A DNA stretch of 64,000 nt from Thamnaconus septentrionalis (GCA_009823395.1 CM020502.1:18260444-18324443), one strand, 5' to 3'; counted from the first letter of the stretch, positions 45,003 through 58,246 are shown. Numbers and translations: made by a program. Notes: generated from the letters alone by a model not told the origin.

Positions 45003-48000
45003 TGCAATAACTGCGTCAAGATAGTTTTCCTCTCGTGTTCTTGTGTATCGCTCAAACCGACTCCAGCCAAACACATTTCGCGGGAACATAAACTTGCCGA
45101 GCTGAAACTCAGAGCTGACAGCGAGACTGACAATGAGTTGAAGAAAAATGACAGGGAGGTATTGGTTTGGGATTGTTGTTTTCAGCTTCTATCCAATGCC
45201 TCACGGTCTCCGTGCGCGGCGGCGTGTCTATTGATTTCAGGCACATTTGCACTCGCTGTAAACATCCTCGCTGACTTAATCCATGGAGATTACCCGCTGC
45301 AAAAGAGAGACAGCCTCTTCAACTCAGCACACTCTCGCAACCCGGGAGCTACCGCACGAACTGACCTTACCAAAACTTTTTCCGGCAGCAGAGTAAAAGT
45401 TCCACTTCCGTTTCCCCGACTCTGCCATCTTAATGAGGTTTGGTAGGAAGGGATGCGGCTGCTATCTGCAGGGCCTTGTTGTGAAATTAAAGGTCATTCT
45501 CACTGGATGAGCAACCCTTGCTCCGATCTCTTCTCTCCCTGGCCAATGGGGAAATCAAGCGCGATTAGGGCTGTAGGAGCGTCCTTTATCATTGCGGTCA
45601 TTATCGTCCGAATCATCGCCGGGGCCACGGAGCGTCGCTTAGCCTCTCCGTTTAACTCCTCACACGTGTCAAACATATCCACCAGCGTCGACGTGTCCGG
45701 CAATATTGGGAGCTGCGGGGGAATTGTGCGGGGAGGGAAGCAATTAGCGCGACCAGAAAAGGGTGGCGATTCAAAGGCAGCGTGCATACACTTGGAGAAC
45801 AAGGGAGAAGGAGGGGGTGCGAGCTGGAGAGCTAAATGAGTTATTAATTGCAATAACGGAAGCAATACAATGGACCGGAGGTGGAGAGCGCTAATGTAGC
45901 TCCCACTGAGGAGTGGACAAAAGAGATAGATGCTGAGAGTTCTGACGCTTTCTAATACAATACCACACGAATGTATGGTTCAGTAAACTTCAGTTTTGCA
46001 ATGTGGCTTACTCCATTGCAATACTAATGTACCGTAGCTGTAGGCTGTAGGAAGTTAAAGCTTGATGTTTATGCAGGACGCTGCAATGAGAAGCTAGTTG
46101 TGCTTTGGTTTGTAACTATAGTGAATGTACATTTAAAATGCTCATTTATAGGTAATATTTTCCTATATGAAGTACATGCCTGCACTTCATATTCATCATA
46201 AGACAAGAATTCCTCTTCCTAAAATGGGGAAATTTGCAATTTTGCACAGTTTGTGTGGAAATCAATCAATCAAATTCAGTGGCTATATATAAAATTCCAG
46301 CCTGAATAAATAACTTTTCAATTGAGTCTTAAAAACTGTGAGTTCAGTGAAATGGCAACATAAATTAAAACATCCTATGCTAATTTATAATCAAATTTGT
46401 ATACTGGTTTGAGGCTTAGCTTTTTTCCAATCAAAGTTAATGAGCAGTGTGTTAAAGAGCAGAACGTGACCTGCACTGTTTGTGTCCCCATGTTTCCATC
46501 ATCATATGTGTCAGCTTAATTTTAACTTCCTATCATCCCCTTTATTGTGTTTAGCCTTTTATTCTATTGCATGTGTCCTTGCACCTATGGGTGCAATTGA
46601 TGCATGACATTCTTGTACGCACATTCAGTCGACAAATCCGGGCCGTTCAATGAAAGTCCCTCATTCCTCTCAAACGTCGCTGAAATCATGTTGACTTTTT
46701 TCCAGCCTCACACTCCACGACAAAGCTCCGAGATTCAATCACCAGTCAGGAGCCCTGGCTTCTTCCTGCAAAGAACATGCAAGCAAGGTTGAGTGTGGAC
46801 TTGCCCATGGGTGCAAGCTCTAATAAACTGGTGCACCGTTCAGGATCTACCTTTCAATGTCACCCGAAATTGGCTCCGGCCCTCCGCAACCTTGCAAAGG
46901 TCAGCCGGATTAGCTGTATGAGCGATGAGAGGCGGAACGCCGAAGGTGGAAACATAGGAAGTGATTTTTATGGCTTATTCATGTTCCATCTTAACTCAAG
47001 CTTGTCAGGGATAAGCTGTGTTTCTTTTTTTCTGGAAACTGGGTGTGTGTGGTGTGAACCCCCCGCCCCCAGGAACAAGCTGGAATACATTAAAAATGAA
47101 CGAAAGATTTTCCTGGTCTTCATGACGGTGTCTTTTGTCACCTGACATTTTGATAGGTGACGGGGTTTCCAGGTTCTTGTATTGTGCGTGTTGGCTCACT
47201 GTCTCAGTCATTGTTAACTGGGATAAAGAACCCAGCCGCTGTTATGGTTATCAGGGACACGTGCGCTTTTCCTCCAAAATGTCTTGCAGCAGATTTTCTC
47301 CTGCCTTGCATAGGTTTTTGAATCCAGTTCACTGTTCAGCCTGTCAAATGAATTTTCCGTGGAGATGAACCGCTGCTGCACATACTGTACCTTTTCCTCG
47401 TCTCTCATACGAAAAACAGTATGTATTTTTTAAATGTGTTTTTATGAAATACAAACAAAACACACGCTATCAACGTGGTTGCAAAGTAAAAGCAGAAATC
47501 CCCCCTGAATGAGGATGCAAAAATGAAAAAAAAAACACACAAAAGGGAGGAACGAATGCACAAAAAACAAAATGGTCTCAAGGAGGGTCAAAAGGGAAAC
47601 GCCAAACACTCACGCAAAGGAACAGCCAACTTTCTCAGAAATCCTAACCTGGGCAACACTTGACAGGAGGCAGGACAGAGGGAGACAAACTGACGCAAGA
47701 CAAAGGGAAAGGCAGACCATACACACACAAGGTGGAGACAGCCAGGGCAGGGAGGACTAATCAAACAGGTGTGCATACAGAAGGGAAGTCAGGAGAGGAA
47801 AAAAGTGAGGACAAAATAAAACAGGTAGTGAAGACGAGATGACTTAAAAGGGTAAACATGGAAATGACACAAAACTTGACCAATTATCAGTTCGCAAATT
47901 TACTGAATGAATTTATACGATTGATTCCATGAATTACACATTACATAGACTTTACATGACTTTACTGAAAGCAGTAGATGTTCAAGAAACTGGAGTTTTA

Positions 48001-48059
48001 GTTAGACTTTCAACATAAATCCTTTGGGCTGTTGCCTTCAGGGGTCACCACTGCTCATG
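45003..48059. other. Unique stretch
   Basis: CpG-enriched, repeat-free at about 45170-45780, with 'cgcgattagggctgtaggag' and overlapping open frames (150, 128 and 121 codons) on both strands that share no recognisable protein. From 45840 to 46600 it is AT-rich, then mixed. No gene is established. Confidence 0.4.
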
Positions 48060-48223
48060 TTTTGTGTGGCAGAAGTTTCTGCGTTGGATCCCCTGATTGC
48101 ATTGCATTTATCCAGGCTTGGGGACCAGGACTAGGAGAACATTCAAAGAGCGCCCCCTTGAGGCTGCATTGTTTGGAACAGGACTAGTAGAATGCTCAAA
48201 GAGCGCCCCCTTGAGGCTACATT
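48060..48223. repeat. Tandem 53 bp duplication in a dispersed repeat
   Basis: aggactaggagaacattcaa... (48127-48170) recurs as aggactagtagaatgctcaa... (48180-48223), with 'aagagcgcccccttgaggct' identical in both. The sequence before it ('tttatccaggcttggggacc') resembles a common teleost repeat. Each unit contains a CTCF-like core on the minus strand. Confidence 0.65.
48149..48216 (-). promoter_or_regulatory. Two CTCF-like cores in tandem
   Basis: cctcaagggggcgct occurs twice on the minus strand (48149-48163 and 48202-48216), each with two mismatches to the 15-base core. They lie 53 bases apart inside the duplicated repeat. Confidence 0.35.
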
Positions 48224-50323
48224 ATTGATGTTGCCTGTCGCTTCACCACCTGGCCGCTGTCACTCCTCGGTTAAAAAGGTACAGGACGGTTCGCTGATTC
48301 AAAGTGGGCCGTCCCAGTGAGCACGGCAGTCATTAAAAGTTGGCAGACTTTTTTCACCTTGTTTTCACAGACATCACACATCCCTCTTTTTTCCTCCTTT
48401 TGGAAGTGACACCAGTCGCTGGCGGCATTAGCGTGTTGCATAGATCGGGATTTTAAAAGCAGCGCCCAGCCGTCCTTGCACACAGTCCGAACTTAAAGCC
48501 GTTTGGCTTTTTCAAAGAGGTTATTTCTTTTTTTCTTTTCTGAAGGACCTCTTGTTGCTTCTCCTGTGGCTGAAAAGTCCCTGTGTTTTCCTTTAGGAAG
48601 CCCCACCCCCTCGCAAAAATCGTGGCGTGAAGGAAGTCGACAGAAGATGAAACAATGATGAATAAAACATAGTGGATCTGAAAGAAGAAACAGAGGGATT
48701 ATAATACATGGACTCACACGTTAATTATAATTTAGATTATGATATTACAATAAAAGTAGAGATGACAAGAGGGTTTTTTTTTCTTTGCTTCTTTCAGTCC
48801 GCTGACTCAATTCCCATTGTAGGGCTTGATCTCCCTGCACAGCAAAGCTTTGACGGTCGTGTTTTAACAACGCAGAGATCCTCTGCCAGACAGTTTGAAG
48901 AAGGCATTTAAAGTTTTCCCTATGTATTTATATATATGTACTGCATTTCAATCATCAATTGTTTGCTGTTGCTCAACAAGTAGTTTTGCCCTTAACTGCA
49001 TTCCTGCCACATCGAGGTCCCGCTGCATTTTGCATTCTGAACAACTTATCAAGGATGCACTCAAACATCAGGTATCAAAGAAAGTTCTGCAGTAGCCATG
49101 ACAATGTATTAAATCCACCTCTGGCTAACCCGCTAGCTCGCTTACAATAAAGATGTTACGTTTAATTTAGAATCGCATCTCAAGGGTTTGAGAGCAGCCT
49201 TTCCTCCACCGTCCCGCACCAACACAAATGATTAACTTTTTCCCGACACCTTGTAATGACTCACGCTTAAACGCTGAAGGCTGGCGGTTGTGAAGGAGAC
49301 TGACTGATCTTCACCTTTAACATAAAAAGGCCAGACCTCTGGCTGTCCGCTTCGATTGACCGAGCTGGATGTACCGACACGGCCAACCCCGCCGACGCTG
49401 GTCATCAGAGACTTTTTACCCTGCGTATGGGAAAAAAAAAACGATTCCGGAGGCTCGCTGCGTGTGCGAACACAAAGCTAACTCCTCTGAAATGCCAGAT
49501 TTAATCAGAGTCTCCACTGGATACGAGTTAACAAGCTATCAAACGTTGGGCAAGTTCGGCTGCCACGAGGCCACGCCTAATGAAAGGGATGGAAGAAACG
49601 AAGGGGTAGCGGCTGAGGTGTTTCCAGGTCAGGGAGGGAGTAGGGCATGGGATGTAAGGGCCTGGCCGCAGCAGGAGTTTACCTGGTAATTGGCAGGGAG
49701 AAATACTTCAAGTGCGAGGCGGCGCGGTTTGGGTCGAGCAGGGGTAGTTGTGGGGGGAATTAAGGTCGGGGTGCGGACAAAAGGATGGGAACACGGGGAG
49801 CGGGATGGAGGCGGGAGTGCGACGAGCGGGGAGGACGAGACGGAAGAGGAATGAATAGAGATGAGGGATGCTCAGTCCCTGGGTTCTCGCGCGTGTGGAC
49901 AGGATCCTGATTGGAAAATGGAAGGGGATGAGGAGGGCGAGGCTGTTAGCAACAGTGGGAGACCTGGGTTGAGGTGCGGCGAGGGGGGGGATTTCATTAA
50001 AGGTGCAGCAGTGGTGGAGAGGAAATAGTGAATTTCTCTGTCCGCGCTGTAGGGATAAATCAGCCAAAATTGCCAATTGACACTCACCAGTTTTGTACCT
50101 GCAGCTGTGTCAGTGGAGCCTGTGGTCACTGGTTTCCCTGTTCCCAGTGGCTAAAGACAGAAGGAGGCAAACTGGAGAGGTGAGCTTCCCAGCAGCTCGT
50201 GTGACACCACACTCGCAGTATGGAGACGTCTTCCGTTGTTGCTTCTGCTATTTTGTTTTTATTTCAATTTGAGACGTGCACATCAGACTCATTGGAGTCC
50301 ACAACCCTGAGTGCAGAATTATG
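48224..50323. other. Unique stretch
   Basis: AT-rich to about 49200, then a purine-rich plus strand (about 49560-50010, many GGGA and GAGG motifs). Short frames on either strand follow the composition. No element is recognised. Confidence 0.4.
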
Positions 50324-50590
50324 GGGGTTTCCCATTCCAAGTTTCACGACTACTCATCTGCCTCGACTCTAATTTGTTTTCCATTACCGTCAGATCAAGG
50401 TGGCCCAAAAGTACCTTGACGTCACGTGTTACGGTACCATATTGTCATTACACTACCTTTAGGAGTGTGAACCCCGGCACAGCAGGTAGTAAAATAGTGC
50501 CTAGTAACAGTGGGGGAAAAATAAATTAATAAATAAATACACGAAAACTCAAAAACCGAGGGGATATATGCTTGTGGAAAAGCCCTTTTA
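50324..50590 (+). mobile_element. Family E element, second copy
   Basis: The right end 'gcttgtggaaaagccc' (about 50570-50585) is the same as at 19307-19322. Internal 'gttacggtaccatattgtca' and 'aggtagtaaaatagtgccta' match the split copy at 18446-19326. The left end 'gggggtttcccattcc' is an imperfect inverted match. An A/T-rich run (50518-50540) lies inside. Confidence 0.55.
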
Positions 50591-52448
50591 GTGGTTTTGT
50601 GGAGAATGGATGAATGAATGTTTTTCATTTGAGAGCACGTCAGCCTTGGGCTTCCATTGCATTGGCACTGAGTGAAACACCAGAAGAGTTATGCGGATCA
50701 GGAAATGCCACCAGGGCCGCCGTCCTCATAGTGGTGGGATTAAAATGGGTGAAATTTCCATTTCGCTTGAATTTTGCCTTCAGACAAGGGGGCCCGGATT
50801 GCAACCGCTGTAGGCCACGTCGGCCAGAGAGAGGAAGATTACAGGTTTTGCGATTTCGGTAAATCATCGGAGGGGTGGCCGGGTCTGCCGAGCGTCGGAG
50901 GAGGAGGAGAAGGCGGATGAGGGCCGGACGGAGATTGCTGGGCGGGGAGGAAGCGTGAGACGGCGGAGCTGACGGCTGGGTGAAAGTGGAGATGAGACGA
51001 GATTACGCACGCGGGCAGGGATTAAGGCGATGAGGAAAGTCGTCGGGAAGGCTCCGAAATGAAAGGGTTGGAAGCAGGTATGAGCGTCTGAACCTCCTTC
51101 ATCCTCAACCACAAACATTGCCACTGCTCTCTTCGCTGTGCCCTTGATCAAGGCGGCTGGAATTGCAGAGCACGTTAATTACTCGCAGATTATTCATTCA
51201 GCGGCCTCCGCGAGCGGCAGGAAAAAAAGAAAAGAAAAAGAAATACTAAAAAAAAATATGAATGAACGCGAGCCTTCCCCCGCGCATTGGAGATGGAGGC
51301 AGGCTCCCTCCTCAACCCTCCCAGCCACCATAACACTGGGGTGTGAAAAGCCTATTACTCGTCCTCCCCGCCTGCTTATCCCTCGCTGGTGCAGGGAGGC
51401 TTCTGGCCGAGACGACATGAATGGCGTCTTTGCTGTGGAAAATGAGAGGTGCTAAATCTGCAACCGTAACCCACTTCTTGCCTCGTGCACAATGGAAAGC
51501 CTCCGAGGAGACGACTCGCAGCAGTTTGGAAAAAGAAAAAAAAAAACCAAAACATTAAAATAAAATTCAAAAAAGAAAACCAACCCTCCAGCAACCTCCC
51601 ATGCTGACAAGAGCCGGTGGTGCGACGGACGTGGCTCGCTTAGGCCGGGTTTGAACTCCAATGATGGGAGCTTGTATGTGTTTATTGCCTCAAACCAAAA
51701 ATAAAAGAAACAGAAATATGCCTTTTGATATTTTTGTGTACGAAGAGGGAATCTGGCGGGGCTTTGGATTCGCTCCAAAATAGCTGCTTTCTCAATGTTG
51801 GAGCTCAAATGTGTCTCTATTTGCGTCTCTGGCGAGGTCCCTCTTTGGTTTGTCTCTCAGTCGCAAAATTCCCACGGAGCTTTGCGAACATTCTCATGCA
51901 AAGTGGCATCGGCCCGAAGGGCAAAATGCAACCAACATATTTAGACTGAGGGAAAAAAAAAGATTAGTGTATTTTAAAATATATTTTTTTTTACGTCACT
52001 GTGAACTCTCTCATGGTGTTTATGGTTATAATTCTGATTTAAAGGGGAACAATGCAAGTCACTGTTCTCTGTTTTGATCACTGGTTTTGTCGACACAGCG
52101 CCCCCAAAAGTTGATGTTGTAAAAACTTACAGTCAGCGCTCTCCACACCATTACAAGTAAGGGCAAATACAAAGAGACTGATTTTCAGTCAGGAGACACA
52201 ATGAGGGGTTTGCAAAAAGGCCTCATTCTCCCTGGAACACTCCAGAGCTGTTTAGTTAGGGTAAACATATTGCGTAATTTTCTTCAAAAGGATTGCATTT
52301 GTGTTATGTTTTGAGCAAAATGTGGCAGCATAAAGTTTTTAAGATTTAATTTTTTTTTTAAGATTTTTGCATGCTGAAGATGTGCAGAAGACGTCTCTCT
52401 CACCAATCTATGGCTAAACTGCTTGGAAGAACACAAAACAACCCTCCC
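50591..52448. other. Unique stretch
   Basis: Starts with 'gagaatggatgaatgaatg' (50602), possibly a retroposon tail fragment. A GC- and purine-rich portion lies at 50870-51060 and a mixed portion with 'cacgttaattactcgcagat' near 51171. T and A runs are frequent after 51530. Confidence 0.4.
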
Positions 52449-52486
52449 ACCAAAGATGATATCACTTGATTGATATCATCTTTGGT
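52449..52486. repeat. Perfect 16 bp hairpin
   Basis: accaaagatgatatca (52449-52464) and its exact reverse complement (52471-52486) enclose a 6-base loop. The flanks are AT-rich and unpaired beyond the stem. Confidence 0.9.
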
Positions 52487-53638
52487 TCACTAACATGTTG
52501 GAATCACATCTAGCATCAATCAATGCAAGTAATGCTTCTGTGTTTACAGAAAATTGGAATAGAACTGTGGACAGATATGAATAATTTTATTCTGAGGGAA
52601 TTGATTCTTATGATGGAAGACAGATCGCAATGTGGTTCCGCCAATATATCGACTCTCTAAAAAAGAATGAATACCTTTTCTTGAGGACATGTATTTCATC
52701 CAGAGTATTCATCTCCCGTCTTCACAAAGTTTCTGAGCAGCGCACTTTGCAATGCTGGCAAAGTTTTACAGCTTTCTAAAAACACGCAGAGGGAAGGCAC
52801 CGACGGTCCCACAACTACCATAAACTACCGTATCGTGAAGTTTACAGCGGCGAGGGAAAGCTGAGTCAGGCGCCTGTGCCCGCTTGAGATTTCGGATTCC
52901 CGACTGCCTCCACCGCTGACCTGCACCCTGTCGCCTTCGGGCTTCCCTCTCCTCTAAATGGGCCGCGGCCTGGCTGGATTTATTTACTTCATTTCCAACT
53001 TTATTTCATTTCGCATCAAAAAAAAAAAAAAAAAAATGGAGGGGAGTCTGTCAATTTGTCAGCTCCCAGCAACTCTTTGTGCTTCCGATCACATCGGCGC
53101 CGAGATTAAAAACTGGAGGGAATCGGCAGCGCTAATCAAGTCTTTGTAATTAATAATTAAACCAACCCCACATGCTGAAAAATTCTCTATGAAGTGCTGA
53201 TACTAGATGTAGATTTTCTGAGCGGATAAAGTATAAAAAAAAGAGGTACTTCAAACCGCGCTCTATTTGTTTTTCATTTGACCTGGAAAATACAGCAGCG
53301 GGGCGAGGGGGAGGGGCACGACGCCCTCCGAGACCAACGGGAAAAAGGCCACGTGCCACCATTAGCGGCGAGGACGCCAGGATAGCGGGAGGAGAGCCGG
53401 AGAGGAGAGCAGTCCGGAACCTGTTGTACTTAATGATAGCCGCTCCAGGCGGTGGACACGGGGGTCAATGCTAAGCTCGGCGCTCGGCCGCGCTAATTGT
53501 GACATTTCATCGACCATCCATCACCGTCGAGACCGGCAGCGGAGACAAACTGCATGCCAGTATTTATGGTCGGAGGTGGGGGAGGGGAAGGACACTCGGG
53601 GAGAAAACGCTGACCTATGTTCTCTTAAAGGGACTCCA

Positions 53639-53641
<3 letters not shown>

Positions 53642-53673
<32 letters not shown>

Positions 53674-53683
53674 GGGGGGGGGG
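53642..53683. repeat. (TG)14-G13 compound tract
   Basis: A dinucleotide run goes directly into thirteen G. Confidence 0.9.
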
Positions 53684-54676
53684 TAGCGTTCCTTCCCGAT
53701 GTAAAAGATCACCTTAATCACCGCGGTGTATGTCGAGTGTTCGCTCGCTTGCTCGGCGCGAAGGTTAAGATGGCTCGTTATTTTTTTTACGGTCCTCGTT
53801 AAGGACGCAGAGATCTTGTGGGGAGATTGTCGAATATATAGAAACTGCGCGCGCGCACACACACACACACACACAGAAGAAAAGCACTGAAACACACCAC
53901 CTCAAGGTGACTTCCAACCGGAGTCACATCTTTTGTTCGAGTGGCGGAAAGATCACAAGCACATTATGCTTCCTGAGAGGGTTTGTGTGTGCGTGAGTGC
54001 ATGAATGTGTGTGTGTGTGTGTGTGTGCGTGCATGCATATGTGCGTGCATGCGCGTGCATTTACTTCTGTAATGGGCAAAATGTGCAGTTCATAAAGCAG
54101 CAAAGCCCAATCTCCGCTCATAAAGTTAATGGCGAGTTTCTCCTTGACATCAAACGCTGCCAAAGAGAGATGTTTTATACAATTTCGAGTGAAAAACTTT
54201 TTTTTTTTTTTTTTTTTGCCTCCGCAGCTGCCGCCACCGTCGCCGTCGCCGTCCTTTGTACATGTCAGATCATTTAAATATAGATGAGCAGAAATGCAAC
54301 TGCGGGCTCGAAATCCTATTAGGAATCAGGGGCCCTTCCGGGGCAGGTATGTTCGATAATCTCGCCTCTGATGGGAACGTGAAGCTTCTCATCCGCAACA
54401 AGAACAACTTCCTGCGCTGACAGCTGCCTTGGCAACACGTTCTCTTTGTAGCAGCTCGTCACGACGTGAGCAATTTTGTGGACGCGTTTCTTTCGCTCGC
54501 GCTCCCGAGCCGCCGCGGGAAAACGGCCGCTCTGAGGTTCTTTGCTATTTGTCTGTTTGAAACTTATTTGTATTCATGTATTCTCGCAGGAACAGGAATA
54601 CTAATGTCTCTGACTTTGAGGAACTTTCTGTGTTTGTTGATTCTACCAACAGCCTTTAGCAGCGAAAAGATGCGTT

Positions 54677-54713
54677 CAAACAAACAAACAAACAAACAAA
54701 CAAACAAACAAAA
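54677..54713. repeat. (CAAA)9 microsatellite
   Basis: Uninterrupted tetranucleotide units. Confidence 0.9.
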
Positions 54714-54797
54714 AGGAAACCCTGCTCAACAGGGTATGTATAAGTAACAGATATGAAAGTGGAATTGCAGCATCTTTCGACTGCAGAACGACTCATT

Positions 54798-54958
54798 AGC
54801 TTGTGAAATTCATTCATTCATTCATTCATCTTCTATACCCGCTTATTCCTATTCAGGGTCACGGGGGTCTGCTGGAGCCTATCCCAGCTGTCTTAGGGCG
54901 AAGGCAGGGTGACACCTTGGACAAGTCGCCAGTTCATCGCAGGGCCAGCTTGTGAAAT
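54798..54958 (-). mobile_element. Short retroposon with perfect 12 bp target duplication
   Basis: The insert (54810-54946, 137 bp) is flanked by agcttgtgaaat on both sides (54798-54809 and 54947-54958). It is the same family as 23563-23691. On the minus strand it ends with 'ggtatagaagatgaatgaat' and further TGAA units. The longer tail and intact duplication suggest a relatively recent insertion. Confidence 0.85.
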
Positions 54959-57714
54959 GAAATTTGAAAAAGAGGGAAACAAAGCTGCAAAATACATCCC
55001 ACTGGAAGAACATATATAGGGTACAGAAATTTTTTTTCTGCCTATTTTATACTTTGTATGATCGCTGTCTGTATTATGTATTCCGAACTTTGGCTATCTG
55101 TATTTGTAGTTTTCAAACATTTGTGTGTCAATGAATTTGTTGCACTTTCATTCATTCATGCAGTTCAAGGCTCCGGACTCGCACTCGAAAATGTGATTTT
55201 GCGTTTGCATTTGAGAACTCGCAGCTGTAGAAATCAGACTTTTCAAAAAATTCATTCAAGTTTTTTCCAGACCTGAAAACTGAATTCACACTCAGGAAAA
55301 CACACAAGCAATTTTACCAACTTCGACAGCAATTATAATTCCGTAATTTGAAATATTTTGCAGTTTTTTTTCTCTGTTATTATCTTTCAATGTAATGATT
55401 TTTGCCAAAGTCTCGCATTGTCGTCTGGAAACGCTGCAATTCCACCTCGATACACGTGACTCCCACATACATTTTCATTTTCACGCGTCTTGTTGCTGCT
55501 TAAGGCTGTCGGCCAGCGGTGGGTCTTCATTAAACGTGTACGGAAATAACAAAGAACGTGTGCATGTTTTATACTCTGCCTTATTATTTCTCAGCGACAT
55601 CGCAGACCCTGCATTCGTTATCTTTTCCTGAGCTGTGTTCGACCAGGGGGTGTCGCTCTGAATAATGCCCAAACACAACCTTCGCCAATGAATGAATATT
55701 TGGTTTTCTTTTCATGTCAAGCTTTTTTAAAAAATTTTTTGCCACTGCGCCAGTGCTGTAATTGCACACAGACTGACAGGGGCTCGAGTGAGTGATCTTA
55801 TTCCCCCCCTGTGCGTTATTCATTAATTCTGACTATTTTTTTTATGATTATTATTATTCAAAAGCTTTATTCAGAGAGCAAATTTTGCCAGGACACTGAG
55901 CTAAATTAAAGCGACTGCTGGCAATCACACCAGTCGACCAAGAGCTGGTGGCAGCACAGAAAGTTGGTTCCTGCTTTGACTCCAGAATTTGCATACACAC
56001 TGCTTTATTACTATTTACCAGCAGTGTAGGAGGAGTACTGCGGTTTTCCAGCACATTAATACAAGATGTTCTGAAAGTAGGATCGGAAGGCGTCTGTCGA
56101 AAAATACATAGTCATAACTTGAATCGTTCATATTGTTAGCTTGACACATTTGTGTGTCAAATAACTTGTTGTACACAAAAATGAGGTGGTTGTCGCGACC
56201 TCACCCATTGGTTTGCGAATAATGATTTGTGCTCGTTGGTACTTACGACTGCAAATATGTGCGAATACAGGTCTGATTTATACAGCTGTGAGTTCTCAAC
56301 GCAAAACTCGAGTGTGGGTGTGAGTCAAAAAGCGTTGAAATGACTTTATTGACAGGGAGAACTAATCAAACCTGAATTCAACTTTGCACGGATTATTTGG
56401 AAGATGGTCAATTTGAGGGAGAGCAACCTAAAGAAATTCCTTGAAGAGTTGCTGCCCGTCTCTATTCTGACACCATTAACACAATTGTTTCACTTCTAGT
56501 GCTACTAGTGCGACTGGTTTAAGGTATTTTTGGCAGGAAGAAATACAGAATAAGAGGTACACTAAAATGTCATTTTTAAAAACTATGATAAAGATGAACA
56601 GCCCCAGGCTGTCAACGTACTGCGTCTCTTTACTTCACTTATCCACTATTTGCTGCAACTTTTGCTGACAGCAATATATGCAAGTGCACTGCAGATGTTG
56701 CAAGTGGCCAGAGTAAAAAAGAATATTAAAGCCAGGAGGAAAAATGGAAGGAGAAGACGGTGAAGAAGAAGAAAGCAAGTCATTTGTTTGTGCAAAGTGT
56801 TGCTTAAAAATAATTGAAAGTCTTATATCCCCACTTGTATGATTTTGTTCAGATGCTCTTTCAGAAATGATAAATGTTAGACATCAGAGTGCCTGTCAGA
56901 GCACTGCAGTGTGTGGGCGGTAGGTGGAAAGCTACTTTTCTCCATATTAATTCCTCGTCTGAGAAGCCGCAGTGAAACTTTGAAACGGAAATTAGAACGA
57001 GCAACTTGGCTTGAAGTTGGTTGCAGGGATGCGGTGGCGGATAGACAGTGATGGTGACATCGTGCTGACTGAAAAACACACCAGAAGATGCAACCGCATG
57101 TAAAAAACTTGCACAGGGGGAAAAAAAAAAAAAAAAAGTCAACAATTGTTTGTAGACATGATTCTGTGCTGTAGGTTGATTAAGGTGGAGGTACTTTACA
57201 TAACACGACGGGCTGCTTTTCACATCTTTTCACAAAAACACACAGACAATAATGGCAGTGGCAACCCTGCATGGGGGTCACTTGCTTTTTACAACACAGG
57301 AAACTTGATCAAAATAGTGAATTAAAAAACATATTAACAAACCAATTCTAATTCCAAAGCATCTGGGCCAACAAGAGGTTCATCATCTTGCCTGAAGACA
57401 CTTTGAAACAGGCGAGTAGCCAACGATGGGCCTGGATGAGCCAGTACCACCCACACTGGTCACATTGGCACGCCCATCCAAAGTAAATAGAAAATGAATT
57501 TACTGTTAAGTGATGTAAGCTTCCGGCACATAACACTGACCCTCTGTGAGGTGCTGAAAGATGCGATTTTAAAATTGACTTTGTCAAACCAAACCACCTG
57601 CCATGGAGGCATGGAAGTCATTCAGGAATTGTAAGTCGTGATGTTTTTTTCCCCTACTTTGCCTCTTCCTGGATGAAAAGCTGCTAAGCTCCAAGCCCAA
57701 AGCAGCAAAGGCAC
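54959..57714. other. Unique stretch
   Basis: AT-rich throughout. A stretch at about 57378-57410 ('tcttgcctgaagacactttg') resembles a decayed SINE body. An A run lies at about 57121-57137. Nothing else is recognised. Confidence 0.4.
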
Positions 57715-57953
57715 TCCACACACAATGAATGCAATACATCATTGTGCAATACAGGGGGATTGTGCAATTAGTGGACTATTGTAGAAGTACTTGTGTTTAT
57801 TTCCCCTTGGCATCTTATTTATCCGTTTAAACGGTCGCTATCAAATTAGGGCCTTTTTTTCAACTTTACTCTTTTATTAACTTTTCTTTCCTTGACACTC
57901 ACAAATGTGCATGTATCATGGCAATAAAGAGGTTCTATTTCATTCGGTGGCGG
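57715..57953 (+). mobile_element. LINE-type 3' end
   Basis: 'attgtgcaatacagggggat', then T/A-rich sequence, then 'catggcaataaagaggttct' and 'atttcattc', an order typical of LINE 3' UTRs that end in 'ggcaataaag' followed by a pyrimidine-rich tail. No coding part is seen. Confidence 0.4.
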
Positions 57954-58246
57954 TCACTTTTACAGGTCTGTATAAGAGGGGCTGAGAGTGTCGATTCACC
58001 AATGGAGGCTCCTGCTAGTTTGCTAAATTAATGCTGGACAAAACATGAAATATAGATTTGCTTATTACCAGAACCTTTACAATCCGTGACAGAACTCTGC
58101 TAAAATACACAAGTGGTCTCGTTTTATTTCTAACTTTGGATGAAAAAGAATACATAAAGAGGGCGGTCCGTCACTGATCGCAGTCCCCTTGGAAACACTT
58201 CATGGAAACAGAAGGTGACCCTCTGGATTTCCAGTTTGATCCAAAA

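Larger units (their letters stand above)
52487..54797. other. Unique stretch with microsatellites
   Basis: A 17 A run at about 53020-53036 and a TAAT-rich spot near 53148-53160. TG/G, GC-CA and TG tracts occur between 53640 and 54050, a T run at about 54200-54217 and a CAAA tract. No coding region is supported. Confidence 0.45.

Noticed and set aside
55640..55660. CTCF-like accagggggtgtcgc
   Set aside because: Three mismatches to the core, including one in the invariant part.
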